DNA from: Tuctoria greenei
Taxonomy: Eukaryota; Streptophyta; Magnoliopsida; Poales; Poaceae
Length of the DNA stretch: 64,000 nt
Assembly (NCBI GenBank): GCA_036927565.1
Contig: JAYESD010000001.1
Location: 111,333,110-111,397,109 of the forward strand
Direction of reading: 5' to 3'
Shown here: positions 33,822 to 44,070 of the stretch, one piece after another
How positions within the stretch are numbered: position 1 is the stretch's first letter
How the letters are laid out: every line of letters starts with the position of its first letter
The notes under the pieces: generated by a model
What the model saw: only the letters and a program-made list of their open reading frames with translations
The model's database searches: none
Told to the model about the DNA's origin: nothing
Translations under genes and position numbers: made by a program

Positions 33822-34013
33822 TACCCAATCCGGGTCTTGTAGAGCTTCTTCTACTTTCCGTGGCTCTAGAGAGGAAACAAAGGAGTAATGTTCACAAAAG
33901 TTAGCCTTACGTGAGCGAGTAGTTACCCCTTTGGAGATGTCTCCAAGTACGTTGTCAACAGGATGGTCCCGTTGAACGCTTTGATGTACTCTTGGGTGTG
34001 GTGGTTGAGCTTC

Positions 34014-34885
34014 TCAATCATTGTCTTCATCTTGATCATTTTCTTGATCTCCCCCTTGATCCAAGCCTCCTCCTTGATGTTGATCTTGTTGAGATTCATC
34101 TTGAGGATCTTGATCTTGTTCATGTGGGGGATTTGCATCTTCTTCGCTTGCTTGAAGATCATTTGGATCATGTGGCCGCACATCTCCAAGTGCCATTCTC
34201 CTAAGTGCTTCTTGTGGAGTCTCCTCTTGATCTAGCACACACTTATCAACTTGCTCCACTTGAGAACCATTAGTCTCATCAAACACTACGTCAGGTGCTA
34301 CTTCAACAATCCCGGAGGACTTGTTGAAGACACGATAGGCGTAGGTGTTTGAGTCATAGCCAAGCAAGAAACCTTCATCGGATTTTGAAGCGAACTTCGA
34401 ATTCCTAGGCTTCTTGTTGAGAATATAGCACTTGCTCCCAAAAACACAAAAGTATGAGATGTTGGGTTTGTTACCGGTTATGAGTTCATACGAGGTCTTC
34501 TTCAAGAGTCGATGAAGATACAACCGGTTTATGGCATGGCAAGCGGTGTTAACCGCTTCCGCCCAAAACTGGTCGGACGTCTTGTACACATAAAGCATCA
34601 TCCTTGACATCTTCATAAGAGTCCTATTCTTCCTCTCTGCTACTCCATTTTGTTGAGGGGAATAGGGAGTGGAGAACTCATGCTTGATTCCTTCTTCATC
34701 CAAGAAGTCTTCAACTTGAGTGTTCTTGAACTCCGTCCCGTTATCGCTCCTAATCTTCTTGATTCTTAAGGAGAACTCATTTTGAGCTCTCCTCAAGAAC
34801 TTCTTGAGAACTCCTTGGGTTTCACCTTTGTCATGCAAGAAAAATACCCACGTGAAGCGAGAAAAATCATCAACAATAACTAGAC
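34014..34885 (-). pseudogene. SIRE-like integrase
   Basis: The first catalytic aspartate lies in VDDFSRFTWVF, just after an in-frame stop at about 34884. The second is in KKIRSDNGTEFKN, and the glutamate is in QQNGVAERKNRTLM. The C-terminal part (FGSKCYILNKKPRNSKF, FLLGYDSNTYAYRVFN) is followed by an acidic, Gln-rich linker (DQDPQDESQQDQHQ) to a stop at about 34011. The frame is unchanged throughout pol. Confidence 0.87.
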
Positions 34886-34886
34886 C

Positions 34887-35528
34887 TTACTTGTTACCGC
34901 CAATACTAATGTAGGCGATCAGTCCGAATAGGTCCATGTGTAGTAGCTCCAATGGTCTTGAGGTTGTCATGATGTTCTTGGACGGATGTTGATCTCCTAC
35001 TTGCTTTCCGGGTTGACATGCGCTACATGGTCTATCTTTCTCAAAGACAACATCCTTTAGTCCACGGATATGATCCCCCTTAAGAAGTTTTTGCAAGTTT
35101 CTCATCCCAACATGGGCTAGCCTTCGGGGCCATAGCCATCCCATGTTAGTTTTCGCCATTAAGCACGTATCAAGTTGGGCTTTATCCGTGGAGAAATCCA
35201 CAAGGTAAAGCTTTCCTTTGAGTATGCCCTTAAAGGCGATTGAGTTGTTGCATCTTCTTGAGACGGTCACACCGTTGTTAGTAAAAAGACAATCATAACC
35301 ATTATCACATAATTGAGAAATAGACAAGAGGTTGTAATCAAGTGAATCAACATGAAGCACATTAGAAAGAGTGTGTTTTGAGGAGATAGCAATTTTACCG
35401 GTGCCAAGGATTTTCCCTTGGCTATTATCCCCAAAGAAGATTCTTCCACTAGGATCTCCATTCTCCTTGTACTCTACAAACATCTTCCTCTCTCCGGTCA
35501 TATGATTAGTGCATCCACTGTCAAGCAC
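34887..35528 (-). pseudogene. SIRE-like protease and pre-integrase domain
   Basis: MLDSGCTNHMTGERKMF holds the aspartic protease Asp-Ser-Gly. The pre-integrase HHCC region follows (RRLAHVGMRNLQKLLKGDHI, PCSACQPGKQVG). The frame is open over 214 codons and ends at an in-frame stop at about 34884. Confidence 0.87.
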
Positions 35529-35567
35529 CCATTTTGATCCACCGGAGGAGTATGTCTACAAAAAGAG

Positions 35568-36014
35568 TTATGCCTTACCTTTAGGTACCCAAACGGAGTT
35601 GGGTCCTTTGATGTTAGTCACAAGACATTTGGGCACCCACACGCAAGGCTTTGGGCTCTTGCGGAGTGGCCCAACATATCTAGCATAAGTCTTGCCAAAT
35701 TTGTTCCTCAATAAAACATAAGAAGCATCAAAGTCATGGAACAAAGGATGAGGTTCATTTTTAGGCATATAAGATGTTGAGACAGTGTTCTTTCCTTTAT
35801 CTTGGGTGGATGAACCTTCCTTGACAAAAACAATCAAGTCTTTGTTATTCTTGGGGGCTTTGGCATTTTGCCTTCGCTCCCGAGAATAACCAAGACCATC
35901 CTTGACATGGGGAGGTCTCACATTGGTGTATGCACTACGTGCATAGGCCACCTTCTCCTTATCAAAGATGCCACCTTTCGGTGATTGTTTGTTTTGTGCC
36001 AAGTTAAAATTCAT
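35568..36014 (-). pseudogene. SIRE-like gag-pol linker segment
   Basis: An open frame of 148 codons between the gag coiled coil and the protease, in the pol frame: KEKVAYARSAYTNVRPPHV, FDASYVLLRNKFGKTYARYV, SPKPCVWVPKCLVTNIKGPN. It ends at a stop near 35565. No catalytic motif is visible. It is basic and Lys/Pro-rich and may be a nucleocapsid tail. Confidence 0.7.
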
Positions 36015-37836
36015 CCTTAAGTATTAGGATCAAGCTTGAGCACATGCAAGTGTGAACTTCCTCGGATGAAATCTTTTGAGAAGATGAGCTCTTTGAGGAA
36101 GAAGGTGCATTGATCTTAAGTGACTCAACCTTTGTCTCTAGAATCTTGTTAACCTTTGTCAAGTTAACAAGTTCATCCTTGAGCTCAACGGTCTTGTCCT
36201 TAAGATTTGAGCATGCTTCCTTGCTCATGGCAAGGTCATGCTCCAATGCATTGCTTCTTTCTCTCTCGCGCTTGAGGAGCTCCTCAAGCTCTTAACATCT
36301 CTCCAATTTTTGGATGAGCATGCCCTCTTGACGCTCAAGGAGATCCTCCTTCTCGGAGATTTCATCCATAATAAAGTTCATCTTTCTCATGGCACTCTTA
36401 CTTAAGCCTTTAAGCATGGATTCAAGTTCATTACCACTATCAAATTCATCACAAGAAGTTATAGAGGGAGTGGGTTTATATTTGACCTTTCTCCTTCCCT
36501 CCTTTGCCATGAAACATGTGGAATTGAAATCATCAAGGTTGGGGAAAAGCTTGCTTGCACTTGAGCTCTTTCCGATGGCAATGGTTGCCACCTTCTCTAC
36601 ATCGTCGGAAGATGAGTCTTCATTTGAGTGTCATTCTCTTCCAAGGTGGGCATGTCCCGACGGCTTCTTCTTCTTGAAGAGCTTCTTATCTTGGGTCTTG
36701 CCCTCCTTCTTCTTGCTTTCATTGTATGGGCAATCCGCAATGAAGTGCCCATGTTCTCCACACTTGTAGCAAGTCTTCTTCTTTAGCTTCTCTTTGCTCT
36801 TGCCTTCTTAGTGATAGCCTCCCTTCTTCCTTCTCATCATCCTTCTAAACTTGTTAATGAAGAAAGCTTCTTCCTCATCGGAGTCCATGCTCTCATCACC
36901 ACTTGCATCTTCATTGTAGGATGTGGAAGTTGCTTTGAGGGCTATGTCTTTCTTCTTTGATGAGGCAAGCTTTTGGAGATCGTTGTACAACATAGCTTCC
37001 TTCTCCATCATCTCATTGTTGATTATCCTCCCAAGCACTTCTTCCGGAGTCATCTTGGTGTAGTCGGGGCTTTCACGGATCAAGGAGCAAAGAGCGATGT
37101 TTCGAGGCATGAATGCCCGAAGCATCCTCTTCACCACTTCATGGTCCGTCCATCGAGTGCTTCCATAGGCACGAATCTTGTTCACGAGCACCTTGAGGCG
37201 GTTGTACATGTCTTGGGGCGACTCACCATCCATGATGGTAAATATCCCAAGCTCTCCTTCGATCATCTCAATCTTCGCCTCCCGGATGACTCGGTTGCCC
37301 TCGTGCGCCGTCTTGAGTGTATCCCAAATATCTTTGGCCACTTCCAAACCTTCGACTCGGTTGAATTCATCCCGAGTCAAAGATGAGGTTATGACTCCCA
37401 TGGCTTGAGCATTGCGATGAAGTAGGATAGCTTGTTGTGGAGTGACGTCTTCCTCATTCCTTGGCATATGAACTCCGGTTTGAACAATCTGCCACAAACT
37501 AGGATTCAAAGAGATTAAATGCATCTTCATTTTGTGTTTCCACATTGAATAGTCATTTCCATCGAATTGAGGAGGTTTGCCAAGTGGAATAGACAAATAG
37601 TGATTGTTAGCATGAAGACGATCATAATCAAAGTGAGTTTGAGTATAGTCATCGTTACTCTTCTCCTTCTCTTTGTTGATCTTGGGTTGTTTCCCTAGCT
37701 TCTCCCGAAGCTTCACCTTGAGTTGGCGAGTCTCTTCATCGTCCTTCGGATCATCAAGAAGAACGTCGTAGTTCTTGTCAATTGAGCCTTCACCCTCGAC
37801 ATATGAGGTATCATCCTTGTTCCTTTCTTCCGCCAT
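36004..37836 (-). pseudogene. SIRE-like gag with zinc knuckle and coiled coil
   Basis: The ATG at 37836 opens a 342-codon gag: an acidic N-terminus, PPQFDGNDYSMWKHKMKMHL, MDGESPQDMYNRLKVLVNKI and RTPEE-like text. A stop follows at 36808-36810. In the same frame come the zinc knuckle CYKCGEHGHFIADC (about 36775-36734), an acidic Ser-rich stretch, then coiled-coil text (LEELLKRERERSNALEHDL, TVELKDELVNLTKVNKI). Further stops occur at about 36630 and 36290. The frame shifts to the pol frame near 36010. The extra coiled coil after the knuckle is typical of SIRE-like gags. Confidence 0.85.
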
Positions 37837-37871
37837 CGATTCTCCGAGATGTTAGTCTCTTCCGGAGAAAC

Positions 37872-37885
37872 CTGCTTTGATACCA
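37872..37885 (-). other. Primer-binding site (initiator Met tRNA type) of SIRE-like element
   Basis: On the minus strand TGGTATCAAAGCAG follows the 5' LTR end by two bases, close to the common plant copia TGGTATCAGAGC site. Confidence 0.88.
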
Positions 37886-37887
37886 AT

Positions 37888-39364
37888 TGAAAGGCGGCCT
37901 AGAGGGGGGGTGAATAGGCGATAATCGATAATTTAAGCTTAATTCAGAGTTATGAAAATAGAGACATCAGACTTGTTTGACTTCTAGTCGGACTTGTCTG
38001 ACCTAAGTCGGACAAGTCTTACCTGGGTCCGATAAGTCCGAGATTACCTGCACGATCAGACCAAAAATCCAATTTTTTAAGCGATCTAGTGAGAGATATC
38101 GATCCCTAGCAGTTCTACACGAAGTATGGAGTAGAAAGAAAACTGACGGAGAGATAGCACGCGGAAAAACACTAGAATCAAAACTTGCGAGAACGGAAGA
38201 ACAACAAGAGACAAATGATTTTATCCCGAGGTTCAGAATCACAAAGGATCCTACATCCCCGTTGAGGAGTCCACAAGGGACCAGGCCTTCTCTAGCCTTT
38301 CCCTCACGAGTTGCCAAAAGGGCCAACTCCCGATCTTCCAATATCAGAAATTTTGTTACAAACTCCCCGATTACAAGAGATCACAAAGAAAGCGCGGGGC
38401 GACGCCTAACCGTCTAGGGGAGAACCCCAAGAGCAACAAACACGCAATCACGAAGAAACTTAGCGAATCACACGTTGCTCAACCCCTCAACAAACCGTTT
38501 CTCCCAATCCTCACAAAGCACTCTTCACTCTCCCGAAAATTTGAATTTGGGCTCTAGAGGTGAAGAACAAGTGGAGAGAGGTTCTTGAGTTCAAATGGGC
38601 GTTCAGAACTGTTCTGGGGTGTTAGGCATGGTTGGTGGGTCGAACCCACCCACTATTTATACTCCAAAAAGTCATTAGAGCCGTTTGACACAGCCCACGT
38701 CGGACATGTTTGACACAAAGTCAGACATGTCTGACCTCAAAGGTCAGGCCTTTCACTTCAGACTTGTCTGACCAAAACCACTACAGACATGTCTGACATA
38801 CAATCTCGGACATGTCTGAAATTCTGCAGATAGAACTCAGACAAGTCTGACTCTCTGGGACTTAGAAAATTTTCCTTAGTCCCTGGGAAACCGATCCATC
38901 TCGGACATGTCCGACCCCCAGGTTCGGACAAGTCCGAAACTTCACTGGAACTCTCACTGGAACCCTTCTAGTGCCAATTCGGACATGTCTCACTTACAGA
39001 TTCGGACATGTCCGAATTCCAACATAGGGAATTCGGACATGTCTGACACCACAAGTCAGACAAGTCCGCCCAAGCCACAAAGGCCCTACTAAAATCTTCT
39101 ACTAAGGGGTTGAGCACCCGAATGACTCACTAAGTGTCTACGCGTCGTGTCCCTCTTAATAGTACGGTTTTTCCTACGACTCAAGGAGAAAATAGAAAAC
39201 TCTATTTCTATTCTTCTTCGCCACAACTTTTCTCCTTTTGCCATCTTTCTTCAAAGCTCCATTCCGTACTTCGGATCTGCGCTCATGCTCAACCAAGTTC
39301 ATTAGCACTTTAATGGTTCATCATCAATCCACCAAAACCCACAAGGGACCTAGATGCACTTACA
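37888..39364 (-). repeat. SIRE-like 5' LTR
   Basis: A 1,477-bp LTR, partner of 29399-30866. TATA (minus GGAGTATAAATAGTG) is at about 38652-38665. The near-palindrome array is at 38698-39072. Additional motif copies lie near the LTR's 3' end at about 37966-38042. A small indel near 39310 accounts for most of the length difference between the LTRs. Confidence 0.92.
38698..39072. promoter_or_regulatory. Array of CGGAC-WW-GTCCG motifs in SIRE-like U3 (5' LTR)
   Basis: This is the same motif array as at 30205-30590, upstream of the TATA box at 38652-38665 in the minus direction. Several copies are perfect TCGGACATGTCCGA or differ by one transition. Confidence 0.6.
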
Positions 39365-40410
39365 CCAGGCAAACACGTCGACATTAGCCCGGAGGAAAGT
39401 GATGAGCTCGAGTTCCTATTTGTCATTCAAACCTCCCAATATACGTGTGGTCTGAGCGGCATCGAAACCGATTTGGATGACTTTGACAGGGATGTCGTTG
39501 TCGCCGCTTGGTTGCACACGAGGTGCGGAGGTTGAGCCTCGTTGACGAATGCTCGGGGGTTTCGGAGCTTGTTCCTGCCTGGACTCTTCCTCCTGCGCTG
39601 TAGCAAGCGCATGAAGTTCTTCCAGAGCAGTCACTCCAGCAGTGCGGTCTCCGCGGATTCGTAGAACACCAGCTGGTGTTGGCATCTTCAACACCAGGTA
39701 GCCATAATGAGCAGCAGCCATGAACTTGTACAAGGCAGGCTTGCCCAGAATGGCGTTGAAAGGTAAGTTGATCTGAGCGACATCAAAGATCAACTTCTCA
39801 GTGCGATAATTCTCCCGAGTCCCGAAGGTCACGGGGAGAGTAATGGCACCGAGTGGGGTTATGGCCCCCGGACCTACTCCAGAGAAAGGTCGGGAGGGGC
39901 GAAGGTCCGATGGTCAGGGCTGAAGCTTGACGAATGCTTCGAAGCTTATGAGGTTCAGCCCCAAACCTCCGTCCACCATTACATGGTGGTGTTGAATGTT
40001 ATTGATGGTAGGTGATACCATCAAAGGTACTTGACCAGCTCCGATAATGTTTCGAGGGCAGTCCAAAGCATCAAAAGTGATGGTGGTGTCCATCCACTTT
40101 CGATGAGGCTCCGCCCTGGCTGTAGGAGCTATTGAGGCCATGTCCCGCTGCATGGTCTTGAGGACACGGCGGGAGGTGATGTACCACGAACCACCAAAGA
40201 TGGTGTTCATGGTCTTCCGATGCTCATTGTCGGAGACGTCGAAGTCATCGTCGACGAAGGTGTAAACAGCCTTCAGGACCTTTTTAGGGTCCTGAAATCC
40301 TAACTCCTCTTCAGTCGGAGCTTCATCGACTTTCTTTCCTTCCCTCTGACGGAAAGGAACTTCTTCCCGACGCTTGTTGTAGCGCTCTGCAAGGTTTTGG
40401 ACCTCCCGGC
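39365..40410 (-). pseudogene. Tat-large protease region
   Basis: On the minus strand the frame encodes a linker (DDDFDVSDNEHRKTMNTIFG), then ITFDALDCPRNIIGAGQVPL and the active-site segment VMVDGGLGLNLISFEAF at about 39985-39935. The second half (DVAQINLPFNAILGKPALYK) continues at 39832-39416 after a frame break. The region ends at the SIRE-like insertion, with RT text resuming at 29398. Confidence 0.78.
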
Positions 40411-41824
40411 AGTCTTCCAAGTTGTGGTTGTTCGTCTTGTGAATAGGACACCACACTTTGGAGTTGCCACTGTCTTCAGAGGACGGCCGAGGTCGTTTCT
40501 CAGGGCGTGGCCCCCGGCCACCCGAAGCTGCAGCAGCTGCAGTAGTAGATGTGTCGGCCGATAGCTTCTTCTTGCCGTTGGACTTTTTCTTCTTTTTGCC
40601 ACTCCCAGAGGCAGTGGCTTCGCCTTTGGAGGATTTTTTACCATCCTCCGGAGGCGGTTTAAGTGCATTTTACGGCCCTCCGTAGCTTTGGCACACTTGT
40701 CTGCCAAGCTAAAGAGCTTCATGACGCTGGTGATCTCCTTGATCGCCAGCTTCTCCAGCATCTTCTTATCTTGTATGCCCTGTCTAAATGCCACGATAAT
40801 AGAGGTGCTAGAGATAGAAGGAATGGTGTTTCGTACCTGGGAGAACCTCTAGATGAATGAGCGCAGGTATTCTCCCCCTTCTGCACGACTGCAAAAAGGT
40901 CCAGTTCGGTGCTTGATCGGGTGTATGAACTCCCGAAATTGGCGGTGAACTGTTGGCACAATTCCTCCCAACTATTGATGGAGTTGTGAGGAAGGCTCAT
41001 GAACCAGGACCTTGTGGTCCCAATCAAGGCCACTGGGAAGTAGTTGGCTATTACGGCCTCGTTACCTCTGGCCCAAGGATTGCGGTGGAGTAAATCTGGA
41101 GAAACTCAGCGGGATTAACAGTCCCGTCGAATTTCTCCGGCAGATGAGGCCGGAACTTTTGTGGCCATCTGACCATGCGTAGGTGCATGGCCAGGGCAGA
41201 ACACCCTCCTCCTACTCCCTCGGGAGCAGGACTGTCTCGAGCCTCTCGCCTTTCGCAAGCACGCTCGATATGGAAACGGCTGTCCTGTTCGCGGTAACAG
41301 CGATCAAGCTCCGCCCGGAGGTCATGAGTTGAAAGTCTGGTTATAGTATGAGTGTGTCGCGCCCAGGAAGGTAGCGATGTAACTTGCTGTGATGTAGCAC
41401 GCCTCCTATTTTGGGAAGCATGCGGACCAAGTCTGCCCGACACAGTCTGGCACTGCGATGGAGCCCGCCCCGAAGGGGGAAGACATTGGTTGCTGATGTG
41501 GTCAGCTGCTGCTACAACCAAATGTTCCACGTCAGCCCTCCACTGCTCCATTGCACCCTGGGATGCTCCTGGAGGTGGTGGACGTTGGAGGAGAGCACGC
41601 GCTGCATGGAGCGCATGCTCAGGGTTGTTGTTATTTGCCGATGCGGTGACTGACACTGATGCACCGTCACGCTGCCCATCTTGATGTGTTGGTGCAGGCG
41701 GTGGCGGTGGAGGCATGACCCCTGCTGGAGCCGTGGCACCTGCTGGTTGTTGTATGTTGGAGAGATTGCCCCCAGCGGATTGAACGGCATGATTGTCGTT
41801 GGATGATCCAGCAGCTGAGTTCAC
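40411..41824 (-). pseudogene. Tat-large gag
   Basis: The ATG at 41824 begins a Gln/Ala/Pro-rich N-terminus (QQPAGATAPAGVMPPPPPPA), then RFHIERACERREARDSP and PHLPEKFDGTVNPAEFLQIY. After frame breaks near 41045 come IGTTRSWFMSLPHNSINSWE and LCQQFTANFGSSY (retrotrans_gag core, about 41030-40930), a Lys/Arg/Pro-rich stretch, and a zinc-binding CPIHKTNNHNLEDC near 40450. Gag forms the particle. At least three frameshifts are present. Confidence 0.8.
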
Positions 41825-41845
41825 CAGACTTGAAATCTTGGGCTC

Positions 41846-41864
41846 CCCCTACCTGGCGCACCAA
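41846..41864 (-). other. Primer-binding site of Tat-large
   Basis: On the minus strand TTGGTGCGCCAGGTAGGGG directly follows the 5' LTR. GGCGCCAGGTAGGGG-type sites are familiar from rice and maize Tat/RIRE2-like elements. No such site is next to the Tat-small LTR. Confidence 0.7.
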
Positions 41865-41865
41865 C

Positions 41866-42484
41866 TGTCAGTGTTTGGATCCGGCAGATCTCCCGACACC
41901 ACCGTTGGTAGATCGAGGAGTTGTAGTTTGGTAACGGGCGCGCAGTTCAAGAAGGTGAAAGACAAATGGACACAGAGATTTACGTGGTTCGGGCCGCCTG
42001 AGCGTAATACCCTACTCCACGGGGTGTGTTGGTGTTTTATTGAGCATGTGAGTCTAGAATAAGCTCCAAGAGAAGAAGCTCGTATAGCTCAGGGAGTTCA
42101 GTAGTCGTCTGGAACCGTTGGGGGGTCCACCAGTCTGATTTTTGAAGTTGAAGGTCCGACGGTTCAGCCACATGGCAGTTCCGGAGCTTACCGTCATGGA
42201 CGGGTAGGTCTGGTGCTGTTGGACACGTATCAGTACCGGAGCTTCCCTCTGTCTGGGGTTAGGTCCGGGGATGCCATACCGGTATCTAGTCCGGAGCTTT
42301 CCCATGTGTGGGCGATAGCTCCGGTCTTATGATACACGTGGCGGCTCTGGGACTAACCATGTCGGGGAAGAAGGTCCGGTTACACCTGACATGTGGGGCC
42401 TTTGGAGGTCTTCAAATCTAGTAGATGGAGTTTTCTTGTGATCTTTGCAATCTCAAGGGGTATCCGGTAAGTAGGGTACCGACA
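41866..42484 (-). repeat. Tat-large 5' LTR (element orientation)
   Basis: A 619-bp LTR: plus-strand TGTCAGTGTTTGGATCC to GGTACCGACA, collinear with 19898-20519 with scattered substitutions, mostly transitions. Confidence 0.85.
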
Positions 42485-42489
42485 GCGTT

Positions 42490-42667
42490 GAGGTCCAATG
42501 TCGTCACCAATGTTTGCAGTGGCTCTTCGTCGCCAGATCTATAGTGATTTCTTCGACTTCGAATCGTACACGATATTTCTCGTCCCGTCTTTCTGTCGGT
42601 GTTGATTGCTGCTGTTTTTCAATTGTTTTTCTGAATTTTTCAGTAAATTGTCTCGTATTTTCTGACA
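42490..42667 (+). repeat. Copia-A 3' LTR, right part
   Basis: This continues the 3' LTR after the Tat insertion. It matches 12898-13072 and ends GTATTTTCTGACA. LINE-A sequence resumes right after it. Confidence 0.75.
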
Positions 42668-43568
42668 CGTTGATCCGGCTTCATGGACTTCTTGTCACTC
42701 CACCAGCCCCTGTCAGCAAGAATCAAGTTGGCCGCTCTGCTCACCTGTTGGACCCTCTAGAAGGAACGAAATGCAAGGTTCTTCGATGATTCAGACAAAC
42801 CTGAGGATATAGGTGGCCAACGGGTCATGTCGGGTCGTCCCGGCCCGAGACCAGCCGGACTCGTTCTTTTTTTTTTAAAACCTGGGTTCGGCACGGCCCA
42901 AAAAAAATCGGGTCGTGTCGGGCTGGCCCGGGGGCCGAGAGTGCAGGCCCGGGCACGACCTGGATCCATTTTAAGCGTGTCGTGCCGTGTCGGGCCCTTA
43001 CGGGCCGTGCCGGCCGGCACGTGGCCTATTTTAGTTAAAAATATAATAAAAATAATAGAAGAATCACTATTCGGGCATAAACAGGTCGTGCTAGGCCGGG
43101 CCAGCCCGACGGGGCGGTCGTGCCGGACTTAATCGGGCCGTGCCGACAAGCCCGTCGGGCCGGAGATCCAAGCCTAGGAACGACCTGTGTCGTGCTTCGG
43201 TCCGGCCCATGTCGTGCTTCGGGCCGGCCCAGGCCCGAATTTTTCGGGCCGGGCCGAGCCGTGCTTGTGCCGGGCTATTTTAGTCGTGCTTCAGGCTGAC
43301 CCATTTGGCCAAGCCCATTTGGCCACCTCTGCCTGAGGAAGCTTTGCTTGTGGTGATCAAAGAACAGGCCAAGTTATGGCATCTGGCCGGCATCGCCTCC
43401 ATCCTATCTCGGGCAAAAAACATACCCAATATGACAGAATAGCTTTGCATGTACGTGGTTCGGATATCTCTGGTGTTAGAACCCTGTAATCCTTGTATGC
43501 GTGACACTTTGTATTCTCATCTTACTTAATATATGCACCACATCGCGGGCTTTTCAAAAAAAAAAAAA
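42668..43568 (+). mobile_element. LINE-A, right half with poly-A tail
   Basis: Past the copia-A 3' LTR the L1 ORF2 C-terminus resumes. It reads KLAALLTCWTL, a stop, then KERNARFFDD near 42727-42792, matching the conserved C-terminal Trp...Lys-Glu-Arg-Asn-Ala-Arg signature of plant L1s. After a hAT MITE, LLVVIKEQAKLWHLAGIA (about 43347-43400) completes the protein. The 3' UTR ends in a poly-A run at about 43556-43568. No target duplication pairing with the 5' edge was found. Confidence 0.82.
42808..43331. mobile_element. hAT-type MITE with 8-bp target duplication
   Basis: A 524-bp element with terminal inverted repeats of CAGAGGTGGCCAA type (left end reads TATAGGTGGCCAA, right end TTGGCCACCTCTG). 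It is flanked by identical 8-bp CCTGAGGA (42800-42807 and 43332-43339). Eight-base duplications and CA-G ends are the hAT signature. The interior is strongly GC-rich with repeated CGGGCCG/CGGCCC words, plus a short AT-rich island at about 43030-43060. No transposase is encoded. Confidence 0.85.
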
Positions 43569-44070
43569 GAATGACAACTGAATCCGTTCCCTGAGGATGA
43601 TAACGAGAATGGAGCAGTGTGAAGAATTCCTCAAGGTCTGGAATCTCCTAAATGGACCCTGACGAATACAGGGGGGTGAGATCACGTGGAAATACACTAG
43701 AAGTAAGCAATATACCGCAACTTCCGTGCATAAAATCCAATTCATGGGAGCGATGAAGCCTTTGAAACAAGAGCTCTGTGGAGAGCGTCAGCAAAACCAA
43801 AAGTGTTATTTTTTTGGTGGATCCTGCATTAGAAGATATTAACAACGGACAAGCATGAAAAGAGAGCTTAGGATAATATCATAATTTGTCCTCTCTATCT
43901 TGCTGACGCAGAGACCCCAATACATCCCTTCTACGGATGCACCTTCACTTTGCATGTTTTTGCACTACTTGAAGCCTGGTTCAGTTTCTGGGCACTGCTG
44001 CAACTTCAAACAAGAGATAATAGCATCGGTGACACCGTCCAGGAGGCCATAGCAGGCACAGACCGACATG
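43569..44070. other. Unassigned DNA left of the Tourist MITE
   Basis: No repeat family or gene is recognised over about 500 bp. A frame at 43950-44080 (FALLEAWFSFWALLQLQTRD) is open but has no known domain. If the nested MITE is removed mentally, this sequence joins 53987 onward, toward the host gene's promoter. Confidence 0.35.

Larger units (their letters stand above)
29399..39364 (-). mobile_element. Near-complete SIRE/Maximus-like Ty1/copia element
   Basis: LTRs at 29399-30866 and 37888-39364 are highly similar. The perfect 5-bp target duplication is CCAGG (29394-29398 and 39365-39369). Minus-strand order: 5' LTR, Met-tRNA-type primer-binding site, gag, protease, integrase, RT, RNase H, a 1.45-kb non-coding 3' region, polypurine tract and 3' LTR. 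The large gag, extra coiled-coil segment, long LTRs and long 3' region fit the SIRE/Maximus lineage. It inserted into the Tat-large pol between protease and RT. It is the youngest-looking element here: LTR differences are few and mostly transitions. Confidence 0.9.
19898..42484 (-). mobile_element. Large Tat-lineage Ty3/gypsy element (Tat-large)
   Basis: LTRs at 19898-20519 and 41866-42484 share the TGTTTGGATCCGG...GGTACCGACA structure. On the minus strand the order is: 5' LTR, primer-binding site, gag, protease, RT, RNase H, a second RNase H, integrase, antisense gene, polypurine tract, 3' LTR. The second (archaeal-like) RNase H and the antisense gene between pol and the 3' LTR are known marks of the Tat lineage. 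Flanking pentamers GCACT (19893-19897) and GCGTT (42485-42489) differ by two transitions. Its pol is split by the SIRE-like element; without that insertion it would be about 12.6 kb. Confidence 0.85.
8943..42667 (+). mobile_element. Copia-A: Ty1/copia element, interrupted by three insertions
   Basis: The two LTRs begin with TGTTGGAATAAAT (8943) and its mutated counterpart TATTGGAATAAAT (19220). They end in GTATTTTCTAACA (13072) and GTATTTTCTGACA (42667). Between them lies a plus-strand gag-pol in copia order (protease, integrase, RT, RNase H). The locus is 33.7 kb only because other elements inserted at 9687, 17067 and 19898. LINE-A resumes on the far side. Flanking pentamers GCTTG (8938-8942) and CGTTG (42668-42672) agree at only three bases, so the target duplication is degraded or its edge is slightly misplaced. 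Confidence 0.82.

Noticed and set aside
33651..34235. Plus-strand frames rich in Leu, Ile and Phe opposite the SIRE-like pol
   Set aside because: Reverse shadows of the Gln/Asp/Lys-rich integrase-RT linker; the hydrophobic look comes from reversed codons, not membrane proteins.
8943..42667. Clear 5-bp target duplication for copia-A
   Set aside because: GCTTG and CGTTG match at only three positions, so I do not claim a confirmed duplication; LINE-A resuming on the other side is the stronger evidence.
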